A stretch of 64,000 nucleotides of DNA from Azorinus chamasolen (GCA_963576725.1 OY755236.1:70340379-70404378), one strand, 5' to 3'; counted from the first letter of the stretch, positions 22,101 to 32,745 are shown. Numbers and translations are program-made. The notes: generated by a model not told the origin, from the letters alone.

Positions 22101-22227
22101 GGGCAGACTTTCAGTGGCTTGTAATAAATACTGTCTTATTGCTGATCCCACTGTGAAATGTATATAATATCTACTAATATAATTGATCTGGGTCAGATTC
22201 AATCAACTACGGTAAATTAGTATGGAC

Positions 22228-22310
22228 CAAGTGTCAAAACAGCTTAAATCCTGATGAGTTGCCAGGTTACTCGGTATCTCATCTGGATCCATGATGTTTC
22301 CAAATCACGG
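22228..22310. repeat. FC core fragment
   Basis: CAGCTTAAATCCTGATGAG, GGTTACTCGGTATCTCATC and GGATCC arms, diverged, ends lost. Confidence 0.55.
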
Positions 22311-22328
22311 CAACAGATAAAGTGCATA

Positions 22329-22634
22329 CAGTAAAACCCCGCTAATGCATCCACTTAATGAATAAACATGTCTGTCTTTATAAGCAGATGGATGCTTAAT
22401 GCAGGACAAAAGTTATGAAGAAAGCCCCTAAAGGAGCTTTCTGCACAACTAATGTCCTACCTTGAGCTACCACCTGGCCCTATCTACTATGAAGTATGCC
22501 TCTCTAATGCAATCACTTAATGAATAAACATGGCTGTCTTTATGAGCAGGTGGTTGCTTAATGCAGGATGAAAGTTACCATTGCTGCTGAATTATGCCCC
22601 TTTATACAGGTGGCATTAGAGGGGATTTACTCTA
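22329..22634. mobile_element. FP MITE with partial internal duplication
   Basis: TA flank, left CAGTAAAACCCCGCTAATGC; the core at 22390-22460 is centred on CCCCTAAAGGAGC. A second left-half motif (TCTAATGCAATCACTTAATG) starts at 22503, and the right end is GAGGGGATTTACT. Confidence 0.7.
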
Positions 22635-22639
22635 ATGGT

Positions 22640-22735
22640 GTAAATGCTCTTTAAATTCTTCTCGAAGAGACGATTCTAAAGAGTGGTCACACCATAGAAT
22701 TTGGTGGATAAAGTTATTCTTGAAAATGTTTTTAT
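22640..22735. repeat. FE half-element
   Basis: TCTCGAAGAGACGATTCTAA, AGAGTGGTCACACCATAG, 'atttggtggataaag': the right arm plus centre only. Confidence 0.65.
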
Positions 22736-23039
22736 TTATGCATTATATCTGGACCTGAGACCTCTTCCCACTGCGATTAACAAAATAAAAAAAATATTTA
22801 AAGGATGAATGATGAAATGCCTTTGACAAGAGTGCAAGCACAGTGCTGTAAACTTTTAGAAGTTTCATTCACATCAGCCAAAATCTGATGTAAGTGTCAA
22901 CCCCCAAAGTACACATTTCTACCTTTTAATAATAAAACAATGTTTCAAGAATGGAAATAAGCTTGTGTCTTATTATGTATAGAGTGACAAATGAGGTATG
23001 GATCTTTAACTTTGTTGTAAAGACTACCTGTCAGAAAGG

Positions 23040-23186
23040 CATTTAACCGTTTCCTTCATACAAAGGCCTTTCCACGCATTTGCAGAGTAGACATCTCTAT
23101 CAGGGCCTGCTCTATTTGCTTATGGTGTGATTCTACAATTTCTGCCTATTCAGCTCATAAATATTCATAATGTCATTATGTCTTAA
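23040..23186. repeat. FB fragment, reverse
   Basis: TTTCCTTCATACAAAGGCC, AGGGCCTGCTCTATTTGCTT and 'ctcataaatattcataatgtcattatg' (split motif); one arm of the centre is deleted. Confidence 0.6.
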
Positions 23187-23426
23187 CCCATTCCCTCATA
23201 GGCTATTTTTTGACCCAACCCCTTGAATAAATACCGAAAAGAAGCATTTACTAGAAAAAAGGAAAATGTCAGAATTGTGTAGTATTGAAATCATTGTGAT
23301 AAATAAAACTATGATGCCCGCCTTTCCTATGGAGCAAATGCTCTATTTATCACAAATGTTTCAATAAGTGACTATGACAGTGGCATAGAAAGGCGGTTAA
23401 ATAAATATACTTGAGGGAAGGGTTAA
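23183..23426. mobile_element. FA MITE with disturbed centre
   Basis: TTAA both ends; CCCATTCCCTCATAGG left. The palindrome centre is replaced by ACTATGATGCCCGCC, breaking the hairpin. Confidence 0.75.
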
Positions 23427-23782
23427 GGAATTCTATATTTCTCTATCAAACCCATCTTGTTTGTACTCATTTCATGTTTGTTCTCATGTTTTTGTTTGTA
23501 CTCATTAGAATCATTTGAGGCAATATTAACCCTTTACAATATGCATATGCCTTTCAGGACCCCTGCAAACACAAACTGTCCACAATCTCAGTTGCATTTG
23601 CCAACTGCTTAGATCCAGATGAGATGTAACTCGTCATCTTTGATTAGCCAAGCTGGCTGACACTCAACAGTTTCTCAACAACAAAATTTACACCAGAACC
23701 AACTTTGAGCAGACATCATATTTTCACAGTTGTGGAACAATTACAATAGAAACCGCTATATCTAGACCACTTAACTATTCAC

Positions 23783-23965
23783 CTGAACCCGTTTCATACT
23801 AGACTATATTTAGACCCAATCTCTTTGAATAAATCTACCAAAAAGGAGCATCTACTAGTGAAAAGGAAACTTTTAGAATTATGTAGTTTTGAAACCATTG
23901 TGATAAACAGAGCATTTGCTCTATTTATCACAATGGTTTTGAAAAATGACTTACAAGGGCACGAA
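23783..23965. mobile_element. FA MITE, shortened
   Basis: CCCGTTTCATACTAG left; the core is reduced to AACAGAGCATTTGCTCTATT, losing the GCTCCTATAGG centre; the right end is lost. Confidence 0.7.
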
Positions 23966-24172
23966 CAGGTGTCAGTAGGAAGTTGGATAATGAATATCCA
24001 TGTAAGAAATAATGACCTGAACATGTTTTTATTCTTGCTTATGCACACTGGAAGTTTTGGCCATAAGAGAAATTATAGAGTCTATATTGTTTCATAAGCA
24101 AACAGAGTATACCTTAATATGACAGTTACCAGGAGCTATATCTGATCTTGGTGTATTCTGTTGGCAAATGTG

Positions 24173-24396
24173 TTAACCCTTTCCTTCATAAATACGCCTT
24201 TCTACACCTCTGTAAAAATCACCTGTGGAAACTATTGTGATAAATAGAACATTTCCTCCTATAGGAGCAAATGCTCTATTTATCACAATAGTTTCAAAAC
24301 TACACAATTCTAAACTTTTCCTTTTCTCTAGTAAATGCTCCTTTTCGGTAGATTGATTCAAAGAGAGACTAAAATAGCCTATGGATGAAATGGTTA
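24173..24396. mobile_element. FA MITE, reverse orientation
   Basis: TTAA both ends; CCCTTTCCTTCATAAATA left, ATGGATGAAATGG right; core centred on TCCTATAGGAGC. Confidence 0.85.
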
Positions 24397-24467
24397 AAAT
24401 GCAAATATAGAAGGATGGTTTCTTAATTCAGAACAAAAGTAGTGAGAATGTTTCTTAATGAGCTTAT

Positions 24468-25175
24468 GGGCCTGTCACACCATGACGTTCTGGTCAGCGT
24501 TCTCTGGCGTTTGAGGAAACGTTAGTAGCCGCCCATGGTCGCTGGGATAGTGGCAGAAGAGCGTTGTGTGAATGCTTGTGAATGCTCGTGAACGTCGGTG
24601 ATCGCCGGGAATCGGCAGAGAACGCTGGCCCCGGAAAATATTTTTTGAACATGCACAAAAGTTCTCACTGAGACCAGCGTTCTTCAACGTTTAATTTTAA
24701 ACGCTGAAGAACATTTAAGAACGTTAATGGAACGTTTTACTAACATTCGATGAGCGTTGCACTAGCGTTACTTGGTTGTTACTAATCATTTGCTTTGCAG
24801 TGAACGACTCAATGGCGACCTGTCAATGACCGCTGAACGGTCCCCTAGCGCACACAGCGTGTGGCTAAAGTCAAACGAACATCAAAACGCTATTCTGTCG
24901 TTATTCACACGTTAGTCACACGCTCAACACGCATGCCTAATGTTCACAAATCATTCGTTGTGCGCCAGTGGCACGTCAGCACACGCTAATGGTTTTCAGG
25001 GGCATCTTACTTGGTTGCTGTTACACGCTTCTCGCGCGTAAGATACACGCTAGTCATGCATTAGGTTTACGTTTATCACACGCCAGATGTGTCATCTTCA
25101 CTCTAGAACGCTCAAAAATTGAACGATTGAAACGTTCAGAGAACGTTGACCAGAAAGTTATGGTGTGACGGGCCC
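24468..25175. mobile_element. 708-bp GC-rich inverted-repeat element, PIF/Harbinger-like
   Basis: Left GGGCCTGTCACACCATGACG and right TATGGTGTGACGGGCCC; arms extend about 35 bp with TTCTGGTCAGCGTTCTC against GAACGTTGACCAGAA. TTA occurs just outside both ends, fitting the three-base TTA/TAA target of PIF/Harbinger. The interior is rich in GAACGTT, AACGCT and CACACGC motifs and has much higher CpG than its surroundings. No transposase ORF. Only copy in the window. Confidence 0.75.
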
Positions 25176-25200
25176 TTTACTGCATAATTTTCACCCTGTA

Positions 25201-25408
25201 TTAACCTTTTACTCCATGAATATTCATGTAAGAAATAATGATACCATGCATATTAATTAGACTATTTGTTATAATAGCACATGGACACAGGCATTTTGGG
25301 CCAATGCAAAAACTGTAAAATAATATCTATATTTTTATAAGCAAACATATTTGGGACTACTCTGTTTGCAAAGGCATAGAAAGACACATTTATTGAATAA
25401 AGGGTTAA
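25201..25408. mobile_element. FB MITE, centre deleted
   Basis: TTAA both ends. CTTTTACTCCATGAATATTC left, TTGAATAAAGGG right. The palindromic dyad is missing (CAAACATATTTGGGACTACT). Confidence 0.8.
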
Positions 25409-25481
25409 GCTACCAGCTGTCCAAACCCCCAGTAATATTGCATGTGATTATTGTAGGGTTTTACTATTCAAAATTACTCAC

Positions 25482-25625
25482 CAGCTAGGGTGCAAAGCTG
25501 TTTGCACTCCGGAGGGTCCCCTACCACGCTCCACAACCTCCAACCTCCTCTCTCTCTGACGCTCCACTGTCTCCCTCCTCCTGTGTTGCCTCTGCTCCTC
25601 TGCATGTGTGTCTCTCCTCCTGTTT
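25482..25625 (-). CDS. Unrecognised protein, upstream exon of the 17-18 kb gene
   Basis: 144 nt on the minus strand between acceptor GATTGCTTTAG|AAAC and donor CAGCTG|GTGAGT. One base belongs to the previous codon, then 47 full codons, then TG. With the G that opens the exon at 18164 this makes TGG, so both exon ends are phase 2 and the frame runs straight into the 346-codon exon. The peptide is highly charged, starting NRRRDTHAEEQRQHRRRETV and ending GRGPSGVQTALHPS; the Arg/Glu part could form a helix or coiled coil. One other frame is also open in this exon but stops soon after the junction. The upstream exons and the start codon are not identified, so the gene is partial at its 5' end. Confidence 0.6.
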
Positions 25626-25859
25626 CTAAAGCAATCTGTCACTCTCTGCCATGCTCCTTAAATGGGAAAAACAAACATTTTATTATGGACAGTGTAGGCT
25701 CACTTCATTATAAGCCGTATAAGGTTCACTGTATTATGTTGATATTTAAATCTCCCTTCATTATAGTTATTTTAAGACTCGCATCATTATGAACAGTATT
25801 ACGATCATTTTATTATAAGGGCAGTTTAAGTCTCCCTTCATTATGGACAGTGTAAGAAT

Positions 25860-25978
25860 TGCTGAATCTGAAATATTATTTCATAAGCAAACAGTGCAGC
25901 TCCTATAGCAGTCATCTGATCTGGGTCTCTTCTGTTTGCAAATACTTGAAAAGATATCTCTATGGGGAAAATGGTTAA
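25860..25978. repeat. FB right-half fragment
   Basis: AAGCAAACAGTGCAGCTCC, GTCATCTGATCTGGG, 'ggggaaaatggttaa' end. Confidence 0.65.
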
Positions 25979-26020
25979 TTTATTTTAACTCTTTACTTGC
26001 TAACTTGATAATCCCACATT

Positions 26021-26249
26021 TTAACCCTTTTCTCCATAAATACACCTTTCGACGCCTCTGTAGAAGTCACTTAAAGAAACCATTGTGATAAATAGAGCAT
26101 GTGCTCCTATAGGAGCAAATGCTCTACTTATCACAATAGTTTCAAACTAAGAAATTCTGAATTTTTACTTTCCTCTAGTAATTGCTCCTCTTCGGTAGAT
26201 TCATTCAAAGAGGTTGGGTCTAAAAATAGCCTATGGAGGAAAGGCTTAA
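26021..26249. mobile_element. FA MITE, reverse orientation
   Basis: TTAA both ends; CCCTTTTCTCCATAAATA left, GGAGGAAAGGCTTAA right; core centred on GCTCCTATAGGAGC. Confidence 0.85.
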
Positions 26250-26326
26250 ACCATAACTGACAGAGTAGATCCAAATCAGACAGCTCTGGTATGAGCTGTT
26301 GTCCAATCAGGATCTTCTCTGGTTGC

Positions 26327-26574
26327 TTAACCCTTTCCCTAATGAATATTCATGTAGCAAATAATGACATCATAAATATTAAGAAGAATATTTTTATAAT
26401 GGCTTATGAACACAGGACATTTTGGCTCATGCAGAAGCTGTAGAATCAGACCTATATTACACCATATGCATATAGAGCAGACCCTGATCAGATCATAATT
26501 ATAGGAGCAATCTTATCTGGGTCTACTATGTTTGCAGAAATGTCACAATGTGCTTACATAAGGAAAAGGGTTAT
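26327..26574. mobile_element. FB MITE
   Basis: TTAA left, TTAT right; CCCTTTCCCTAATGAATATT left end; CCCTGATCAGATCATAATTA in the centre, diverged. Confidence 0.8.
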
Positions 26575-27000
26575 ATGTTACAGACCTCTGTGTCAAAAGT
26601 TATCTTCATGCGTTAGAAGGATAAAGGACATTATGAGAGGTATCTCTGTAGATTAGAGGAATGATGGACATTATGAGAGGTGTCTCTATGGACAAGAAGA
26701 ATAAAGACATTATAACGGGATCCATAACAAATAGTACAGTATGAGTTTATAGCATTCAGATGCAACTCGCCAGCTCATCTGGATCCAAATTGTTTGTTTA
26801 GATAACCTTAAACTGGCATTTGTGTGCAAAGAGTTAAAATTTGTAACACTAATGAAAAAATGAAGAAACAAATACTTACTCCTAATCAGCCTTGTAAAGA
26901 GCACCATCTGAAAATCAGGAGGAAAACAATTGTAATGTCAGAATAAAATTGCTATTAATCAATAGCATACTTGTAAACTCGTCTACTACTGTAACAAGAG

Positions 27001-27257
27001 TATTGTCCTGTTTTATTGACCTGTCAAAATGTGAATATTCCTACGTCACTGAAAGGATATATTTTGCTTGGGTGAACCTGTGTTTCAAACGTTTTTAACG
27101 AGATTCACAATAAATGTACAAGTACTCGAATAAGCCAAGTAGGAAAGTTTTTATTAGCGGAAAAAATCGATATCAACCGAAGCTATTTATGGTGTTTTCA
27201 GCAACAGCAAGCGTATAATTATTTGGATTTTGACAGGTTAATAAAACAGGACAATAC
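27001..27257. mobile_element. 257-bp MITE with 31-bp terminal inverted repeats
   Basis: Left GTATTGTCCTGTTTTATTGA (27001-27031), right 27227-27257 is its complement with one mismatch. No clear target-site duplication and no other copy here. Superfamily not assigned. Confidence 0.85.
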
Positions 27258-27289
27258 CACATATGGTACATGATGAGCCCACTTGCAAA

Positions 27290-27640
27290 CTTTCTCCGAT
27301 TCAATATGCCTTATAAGTTTTGACATTTTCTTATTTGTGCTTCAGATCTTGATCTCCACATTAAGGTGATATTATATAAAATAATAATTGAAGTGAATAT
27401 CTTATTAATCCAAAAAGATATGGCCATTCTCATATTTGAAGAATTTCGTTAAGTGCATGGGCCATAACTCTGTGTAACGACATATTAAATGAACCACAAA
27501 ATCAACTCTGTTTCAGATTTTGTTGCATGAAATATTTGTGTCAATATCCTATTATAGTTTTCCCAGAAAACAAGAGACAAACTAAAAGTTGACAGACAAA
27601 CAATGCAATCAACACACAATGTTCAAGGGCCATACCTTTA
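27290..27640. repeat. M5 dispersed repeat, diverged
   Basis: Phrases such as AAGGGCCATAACTCTGTGTAA, 'gttttcccagaaaacaagagacaaac' and 'ttgacagacaaac' (in parts) match 28230-28510 and 34720-35230. A C run follows at 27651-27661. Confidence 0.6.
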
Positions 27641-27730
27641 AAATAAAATGACCCCCCCCCCTCCCCCGCAATATACGTAAAATTTATATCAAGGTTATAT
27701 CATATAAAAAATATTGGAAGTAAATATCAT

Positions 27731-27980
27731 TGAACTCTTTCCCTGTTCTATGTTTATTCCAAATTTCAATACCTACTGAAAATTCATAGAAAATGTAGTT
27801 ATAATGAAATATGGAATGTGGAACATTGTAGACATTTTAGAAACTATAGAAACACATATATCACATTATATTAGCAAACAGAGCAGACCCTGATCAGACA
27901 GATCCTATAGGAGCTGTCTAATCTGGGTCTACTATGTTTGCAAATGTGTGAAAACACGCTTAAACGAGGGAAAGGGTTAA
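27731..27980. mobile_element. FB2 MITE
   Basis: CTCTTTCCCTGTTCTATG left, GAGGGAAAGGGTTAA right; core CAGACAGATCCTATAGGAGC; 'ccaaatttcaatacctactg' as in the 60.4-kb copy. Confidence 0.85.
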
Positions 27981-28017
27981 AATGAAAAAGTTATGGCCAT
28001 CCTCATATTTGCATATA

Positions 28018-28221
28018 CAGTAAGACCCCTCTAATGCGACCACTAAAAGAGATATAATTCTGGACGGTAGAGACAGGGGGTAGATTAATGCTGGATAAAA
28101 GTAATGCAGAAAGCTCCTAGAGGAACTTTCTGCATTACTTTTGTCCTGCCTTAAGCAACCACCTGCTTATGAAGACAACAATGTTCATTTATTAAGTGGT
28201 CATATTAGAGGGGTTGTACTG
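28018..28221. mobile_element. FP MITE
   Basis: TA on both sides. Left CAGTAAGACCCCTCTAATGC, right TTAGAGGGGTTGTACTG; core GCAGAAAGCTCCTAGAGG and partner. Confidence 0.9.
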
Positions 28222-28512
28222 TATTTGCAGTATTTTTAAGAACAAGGGCCATAACTCCGAAACGAAAAACCAAATGAATATCAGAATCGACTCAGATCTT
28301 GATGCATTAAACATTTGTGTGAAGTTTCATTAATATCCGTCAAATAATTTTCTGAGAAAATAACGGACAAACAAAATGTTGACAGACAAACGAACGAACG
28401 AACAAACAAATGAACAAACAAACGAACGAACGAACTGATGGACGGACGGACGGATGGACAGGGTCGCGCCAATTTACAACCACCTTTTAATAGGTGGGCG
28501 TATAAAAAGGGT
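28222..28512. repeat. M5 dispersed repeat with tail
   Basis: GAACAAGGGCCATAACTCCG start, GAAC/AAAC and GGAC microsatellite tracts at 28385-28460, and a 3' end GGTGGGCGTATAAAA with the complementary CAACCACC upstream (small hairpin). Confidence 0.75.
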
Positions 28513-28518
28513 GTCTGC

Positions 28519-28746
28519 TTAACCCTTTACTCCATGAGTAAAAGAAATAATGAAAGAAATAATAACATCATGACTATTAATTAGATTACTTGTTATTACA
28601 GTACATGGACACATGAATTTTTAGCTACGGTAGAAACGGTAGAACTATTTATCTGTACTATTACAACAGCAAACAGAGCAACCCCTGATTAGATAGTTCT
28701 TACAGGAAATTGAAAAGAAAGGCATATTCACGGAGTAAAGGGTTGT
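28519..28746. mobile_element. FB MITE, centre partly deleted
   Basis: TTAA left, TTGT right; CCCTTTACTCCATGAGTA left, CACGGAGTAAAGGG right; the right arm of the dyad is missing after TTCTTACAGGAAATTG. Confidence 0.8.
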
Positions 28747-28754
28747 ACATGTAA

Positions 28755-29110
28755 TCCTTTGTATGAATCAAAATGGACTGGTCCATCACTGTTTGACTAC
28801 ATCTCAATGAATCAAACTAGACTGGCAACATCACTGTTTAATTCTCTGAATGAATCAAACTGGACAGGCAACATCACTGTTTAAATCTCTTAATTAATCA
28901 TCTTGGACTGGTCCATCACTGTTTAACTTTCCCAAGGAATCGAACTGAGTCTCTGCACTGTTAAAGTCCATTTAGTATATTGAAAGCTTTATATTTGATA
29001 GAGACTTTTGAATGACAAACAGTGCAGACCCTGCTAATATAGCTCCTCAATGAACCATCTGATCTGAGTCTACAATGTTTGTAAATGCAAGTACATGTAC
29101 ACTTGTTTCC
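28755..29110. repeat. Short tandem of ~60 bp units, then FB3 copy
   Basis: ATGAATCAAACTGGAC and 'catcactgtttaa' recur four times at 28760-28940. 28905-29110 then follows FB3 (GTCCATTTAGTATATTGAAA, CAGTGCAGACCCTG). Confidence 0.6.
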
Positions 29111-29269
29111 CCAGTTCAAAGTGTTACATTCCTGCATTCAAATTGTTAATTCCATACATTCACAGTGTTTAATTTCAATTTGTTAAACTGTCCTGTTGAG
29201 ATGCCAAGATGCTCAGTATATCACCTAAATCCAAGCTGTTTGCAAAAGTCAGTGGGGTCATGCTTAATT

Positions 29270-29713
29270 AACTCCTAATCCATTACCTCATAGGCCATTT
29301 TTAGATCCGGCCTCTTCAAATGATTCTACTGAAAAATAGCATTTAATAGAAAAAAGGGAACTTTTAGAAGTGTGTAGTTTAGAAACCATTGTTATACATA
29401 GAGCATTTGCTCTATTTATCACAATGGTTTCAAAACGTGACTTTTACAGAGGCAAAGATATGCGTAACTATGGGGGAAAGGGTTAACCCATTCATTACCT
29501 CATAGGCTATTTTTAGACCCAGCCTATTTCAATAAATCTACTGAAAAAGAGCATTTACTAGAGAAAAGGGAAGTTTTAGTATTGTGTAGTTTAGAAACCA
29601 TTGTGATAGATATTTATCACAATTATTTTAAAAAGTGACTATTTATCACAATGATTTCAAAAAGTGACCTGTACAGTGGCATCAAAAAGCGTCAATATGA
29701 GGGAATTGGTTAA
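29270..29713. mobile_element. Two head-to-tail FA MITEs sharing a TTAA
   Basis: First copy 29270-29486, second 29483-29713; the shared TTAA is at 29483-29486. Both cores are contracted (the first keeps AGAGCATTTGCTCTATT; the second is reduced to GATAGATATTTATCACAAT and followed by a repeated ATTTATCACAATGATTTC). Confidence 0.75.
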
Positions 29714-29789
29714 TACAAGCACTTTTCCACTCCTTTGCAAACACAGTAAACCCAGATCAGATGGCTCCTGATCAGGGTATGCTTTGGTT

Positions 29790-30530
29790 GCTTATTAAAT
29801 TAAGAGAAGCATATGAAAAGTAGTTGCAAAAGTGGCGGCTTTTCCACATCTTGCTTAGTTTCCAGGAAATGATCTGACTGTTTTCCAGGCACAAAAGCCA
29901 CTCAGAAACTGCTTCTTTAGTTATACTCTCTATACATCGGCATAAAGTGATCTGGATTGAGCTGCGTATTTCAAAGTGGTGCCCTCTTATGTTCTGATGC
30001 ACAATTATGTATGGGTTCAACCATTGGAACAAGAGGAGAGATCAGGGCTATATGATAAGTAGGCTACATGTAAAACCTCTTTGTGATTTACCCTAAGATA
30101 TTCTTATACTAAGGCTAAACCATAGGCTGGTGCGTTGTCATGTAGCAGCTTGATGCTGCGCGCACCTTATGTTGGGCATTTAACTGTACAGTGATCCAAA
30201 ACAGCAGAGAGGACATTCTCTTAATAAAATGTATCAATACCACAACTCTGTTCAGCGACAGGGACTTGAGCAACAATTCTATCTGATTCAAAGAACAGGG
30301 CATGCATAACCTGCCTGACACTTCTACTCAGCCAAGCATAAACGGACTTGTCATTATTTTTACTCACCAACATGTTACTATTTTCTTTTTTGTCAGGCTC
30401 AAAAAGTACAGCCATGTCTCATCACCTGTTTCAATTTCTCTGATACATCTAGGGTTCATGTTTTGTTTTATATTTGACAAGCAGGGCCGAAGCTTTTGCT
30501 ATGCTCATATTTTGCTGCGCGGTTAAATAA
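29790..30530 (-). pseudogene. Decayed mariner-family transposase
   Basis: Read on the minus strand with several frameshifts and stops. In order: an N-terminal remnant near 30530-30450 (IAKA..LLVKYK); GDETW at about 30411-30425, the region of the first catalytic Asp; ...KNNDKSVYAWLSRSVRQVMH; LLHDNAPAY at about 30123-30152, second catalytic Asp; YSPDL at about 30038-30052. The third Asp, normally a few residues after YSPDL, is missing because the sequence goes straight to LFQWLNPYI. The C-terminal part (HFEIRSS, CIESITKEAVSEWLL) is recognisable. The helix-turn-helix domain and terminal repeats are not seen. This is a 5'-truncated dead copy; an FE palindrome lies about 180 bp upstream. Confidence 0.85.
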
Positions 30531-30709
30531 ATGTGGTATCCTAAGTTGGCACAAACCTAATGCATTAAAATCAGACAAAAACGCTGATTAATTATTAGGC
30601 CTGATATTTCACCTATCTGCTTGACTAAGCATCTTGCATGATTATTGCTCTCCAGAGGTCCAGATAAGATGCGTAAATTTAATCATTTTCAAGAGCAGCT
30701 CCTTTATTT

Positions 30710-30806
30710 CTCCACCAACACCAATAATGTGACCACTCGTTAGAATCATCTCGAAGAGACGATCCTACAGAGTTGTCACAGTATAGGGTTTGGCGGAGAA
30801 ATGATG
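30710..30806. repeat. FE palindrome
   Basis: TTTCTCCACCAACACCAATA ... GAATCATCTCGAAGAGACGA ... GTTTGGCGGAGAAAT. Confidence 0.8.
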
Positions 30807-31112
30807 AATTTAGTATCTGGGTATGCATCTTTATCTGTATCTCTGGCTCTCACAGCATCTGCTTTATATTCAGACACAGCTGTGAGTATGCACCCAGAAT
30901 AAGCTTCGTCTTTGGTGCTGATTGCTCCTTTTTTAAAGAAAGATACCCATCAGGCAATAGTACGGTATGGAAGTGCAATCTCCCCATACAATCAAGTCAG
31001 CTTTAATTTCTGATGGGCGATGCCAAGCAGTCTGTGTATCTTATAATACACGCTCTGCTCTTTGCGAAAGTTGCATCTACATGTATATTCAGCCAACTGC
31101 TAATAAAACTTG

Positions 31113-32150
31113 CTTTTGCACGTGAATGTAGTGCCACTTGCTCAGCATCTCATTGCATGTGAATGTTACAGTGCCACTTGCTCAGCATCTCACTGCATAT
31201 GGATGCAGTGCAACTTGCTCAGTATCTCATTTTGCATGTGAATGTAGTGTCACTTGCTCAGCATCTCATTGCATGTGAATGTTACAGTGCCACTTACTCA
31301 GCATCTCACTGCATATGGATGCAGTGCCACTTGCTCAGTATCTCATTTTGCATGTGAATGTAGTGTCACATGCTCAGCATCTCATTGCATGTGAATGTTT
31401 CAGTGCCACTTGCTCAGCATCTCACTGCATATGGATGCAGTGCCACTTGCTCAGTATCTCATTTTGCATGTGAATGTAGTGCCACTTGCTCAGCATCTCA
31501 TTGCATGTGAATGTTACAGTGCCACTTGCTCAGCATCTCACTGCATATGGATGCAGTGCCACTTGCTCAGTATCTCATTTTGTATGTGAATGTAGTGTCA
31601 CTTGCTCAGCATCTCATTGCATGTGAAATTGTGAATGTAGTGCCACTTGCTCAGCATCTCATTGCATGTAAATGTTGTGCCACTTGCTCAGCATCTCATT
31701 GCATATGAATGGAGTGCCACTTGCTCAGCATCTCATTGCATGTGAATGTAGTGCCACTTGCGCAGCATCTCATTGCATATGAATGTAGTGCCACTTACTC
31801 AGCATCTCACTGCATGTGAAAATGTGAATGTAGTGCCACTTGCTCAGCATCTCATATCATGTGATTGTAGTGCCACTTGCTCAGCATCTCATTGCATGTG
31901 AATGTAGTGCCACTTGCTCAGCATCTCATTGCATGTGATTGTAGTGCCACTTGCTCATCTCATTGCATGTGATTGTAGTGCCACTTGCGCAGCATCTCAT
32001 TGCATGTGATTGTAGTGCCACTTGCTCAGCATCTCATTGCATGTGAATGTAGTGTCACTTGCGCAGCATCTCATTGCATGTGAATGTAGTGTCACTTGCT
32101 CAGCATCTCATTGCACGTGAATGTAGTGCCACTCACTCAGCATCTCCAAA
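31113..32150. repeat. ~38-bp minisatellite with 116-bp higher-order units
   Basis: Base unit GTGCCACTTGCTCAGCATCT, CATTGCATGTGAATGTA. From about 31163 to 31590 three variants (ending GTTACA, GGATGCA and TTTGCATGTGAATGTA) alternate with a 116-bp period, repeated four times. From 31600 on a simple 37-bp period holds. The short ORFs that recur every 116 bp are by-products. Confidence 0.95.
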
Positions 32151-32339
32151 CTGCTTGCAATGGTCACTATACAATTTCGCTACTAGGGTAAAATAAATAT
32201 CTGGTAAGTGGTAATGGTAATATTTATGAACAAGTTTTATATATAACCTTGATGTCTTTGTACATTAGTGGTGAATCTGGGACTGGATCCAGATGAGACC
32301 AGAGGCCCAGATAGGATATATGTAAATCAAAACGTTTTC

Positions 32340-32412
32340 TCAAATAACTCCTGTATTTCTCCACCAAACTGTATGTTGTGACCACTCTTTAGAATCGTCT
32401 TTAAAGAGTGAT
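32340..32412. repeat. FE palindrome, contracted
   Basis: ATTTCTCCACCAAACTGTAT, GACCACTCTTTAGAATCG, then AAAGAGTGATCACAATA; the right arm is shortened. Confidence 0.75.
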
Positions 32413-32418
32413 CACAAT

Positions 32419-32623
32419 ACAGTAAATCCCTTCTAAACCAAACGTTAATGTTAGTAAACTTGCCAGTGTTTCACACATGTGGCAGCTAAATGCAGGTTAA
32501 AAGTCATGCAGAAAGCTCCCAAAAGAGCTTTCTGCATGACTTTCATCCTGCATTAATCAACCACCTGCCTAAAAATTCCTGATTTATTCTTTATTAGAAT
32601 TCCTGTTTAGAGAAGTTTTACTG
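32419..32623. mobile_element. FP MITE
   Basis: TA left; left CAGTAAATCCCTTCTAAACC, right TTTAGAGAAGTTTTACTG; core GCAGAAAGCTCCCAAAAGAG. Confidence 0.8.
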
Positions 32624-32745
32624 TGTAATGTTTGTAGGAGATTATGACAATTTCAGTATTTGAATAGCCATGATTATCTATAACTGTGTGAGATATTGAG
32701 TAACATTCAATCAGCACCCTAATGTTTGGACACTCTGACTGTACT

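Larger units (their letters stand above)
18165..25481 (-). other. Inferred 7.3-kb phase-2 intron
   Basis: Bounded on the minus strand by donor CAGCTG|GTGAGT (25481) and acceptor TTTTTAG|G (18165). It is filled with MITEs in both orientations, listed separately. Further small exons inside cannot be excluded, but none is needed to keep the frame. Confidence 0.6.

Noticed and set aside
26880..26907. 28-nt exon-like segment on the minus strand (TTTTCAG|ATGGTG ... GGA|GTAAGTA), 1.3 kb upstream of the 25.5-kb exon
   Set aside because: Splice signals are good, but joining it to the 25482-25625 exon in the supported frame meets a TAG two bases before the donor, and starting at its ATG puts the next exons in a frame that stops early.
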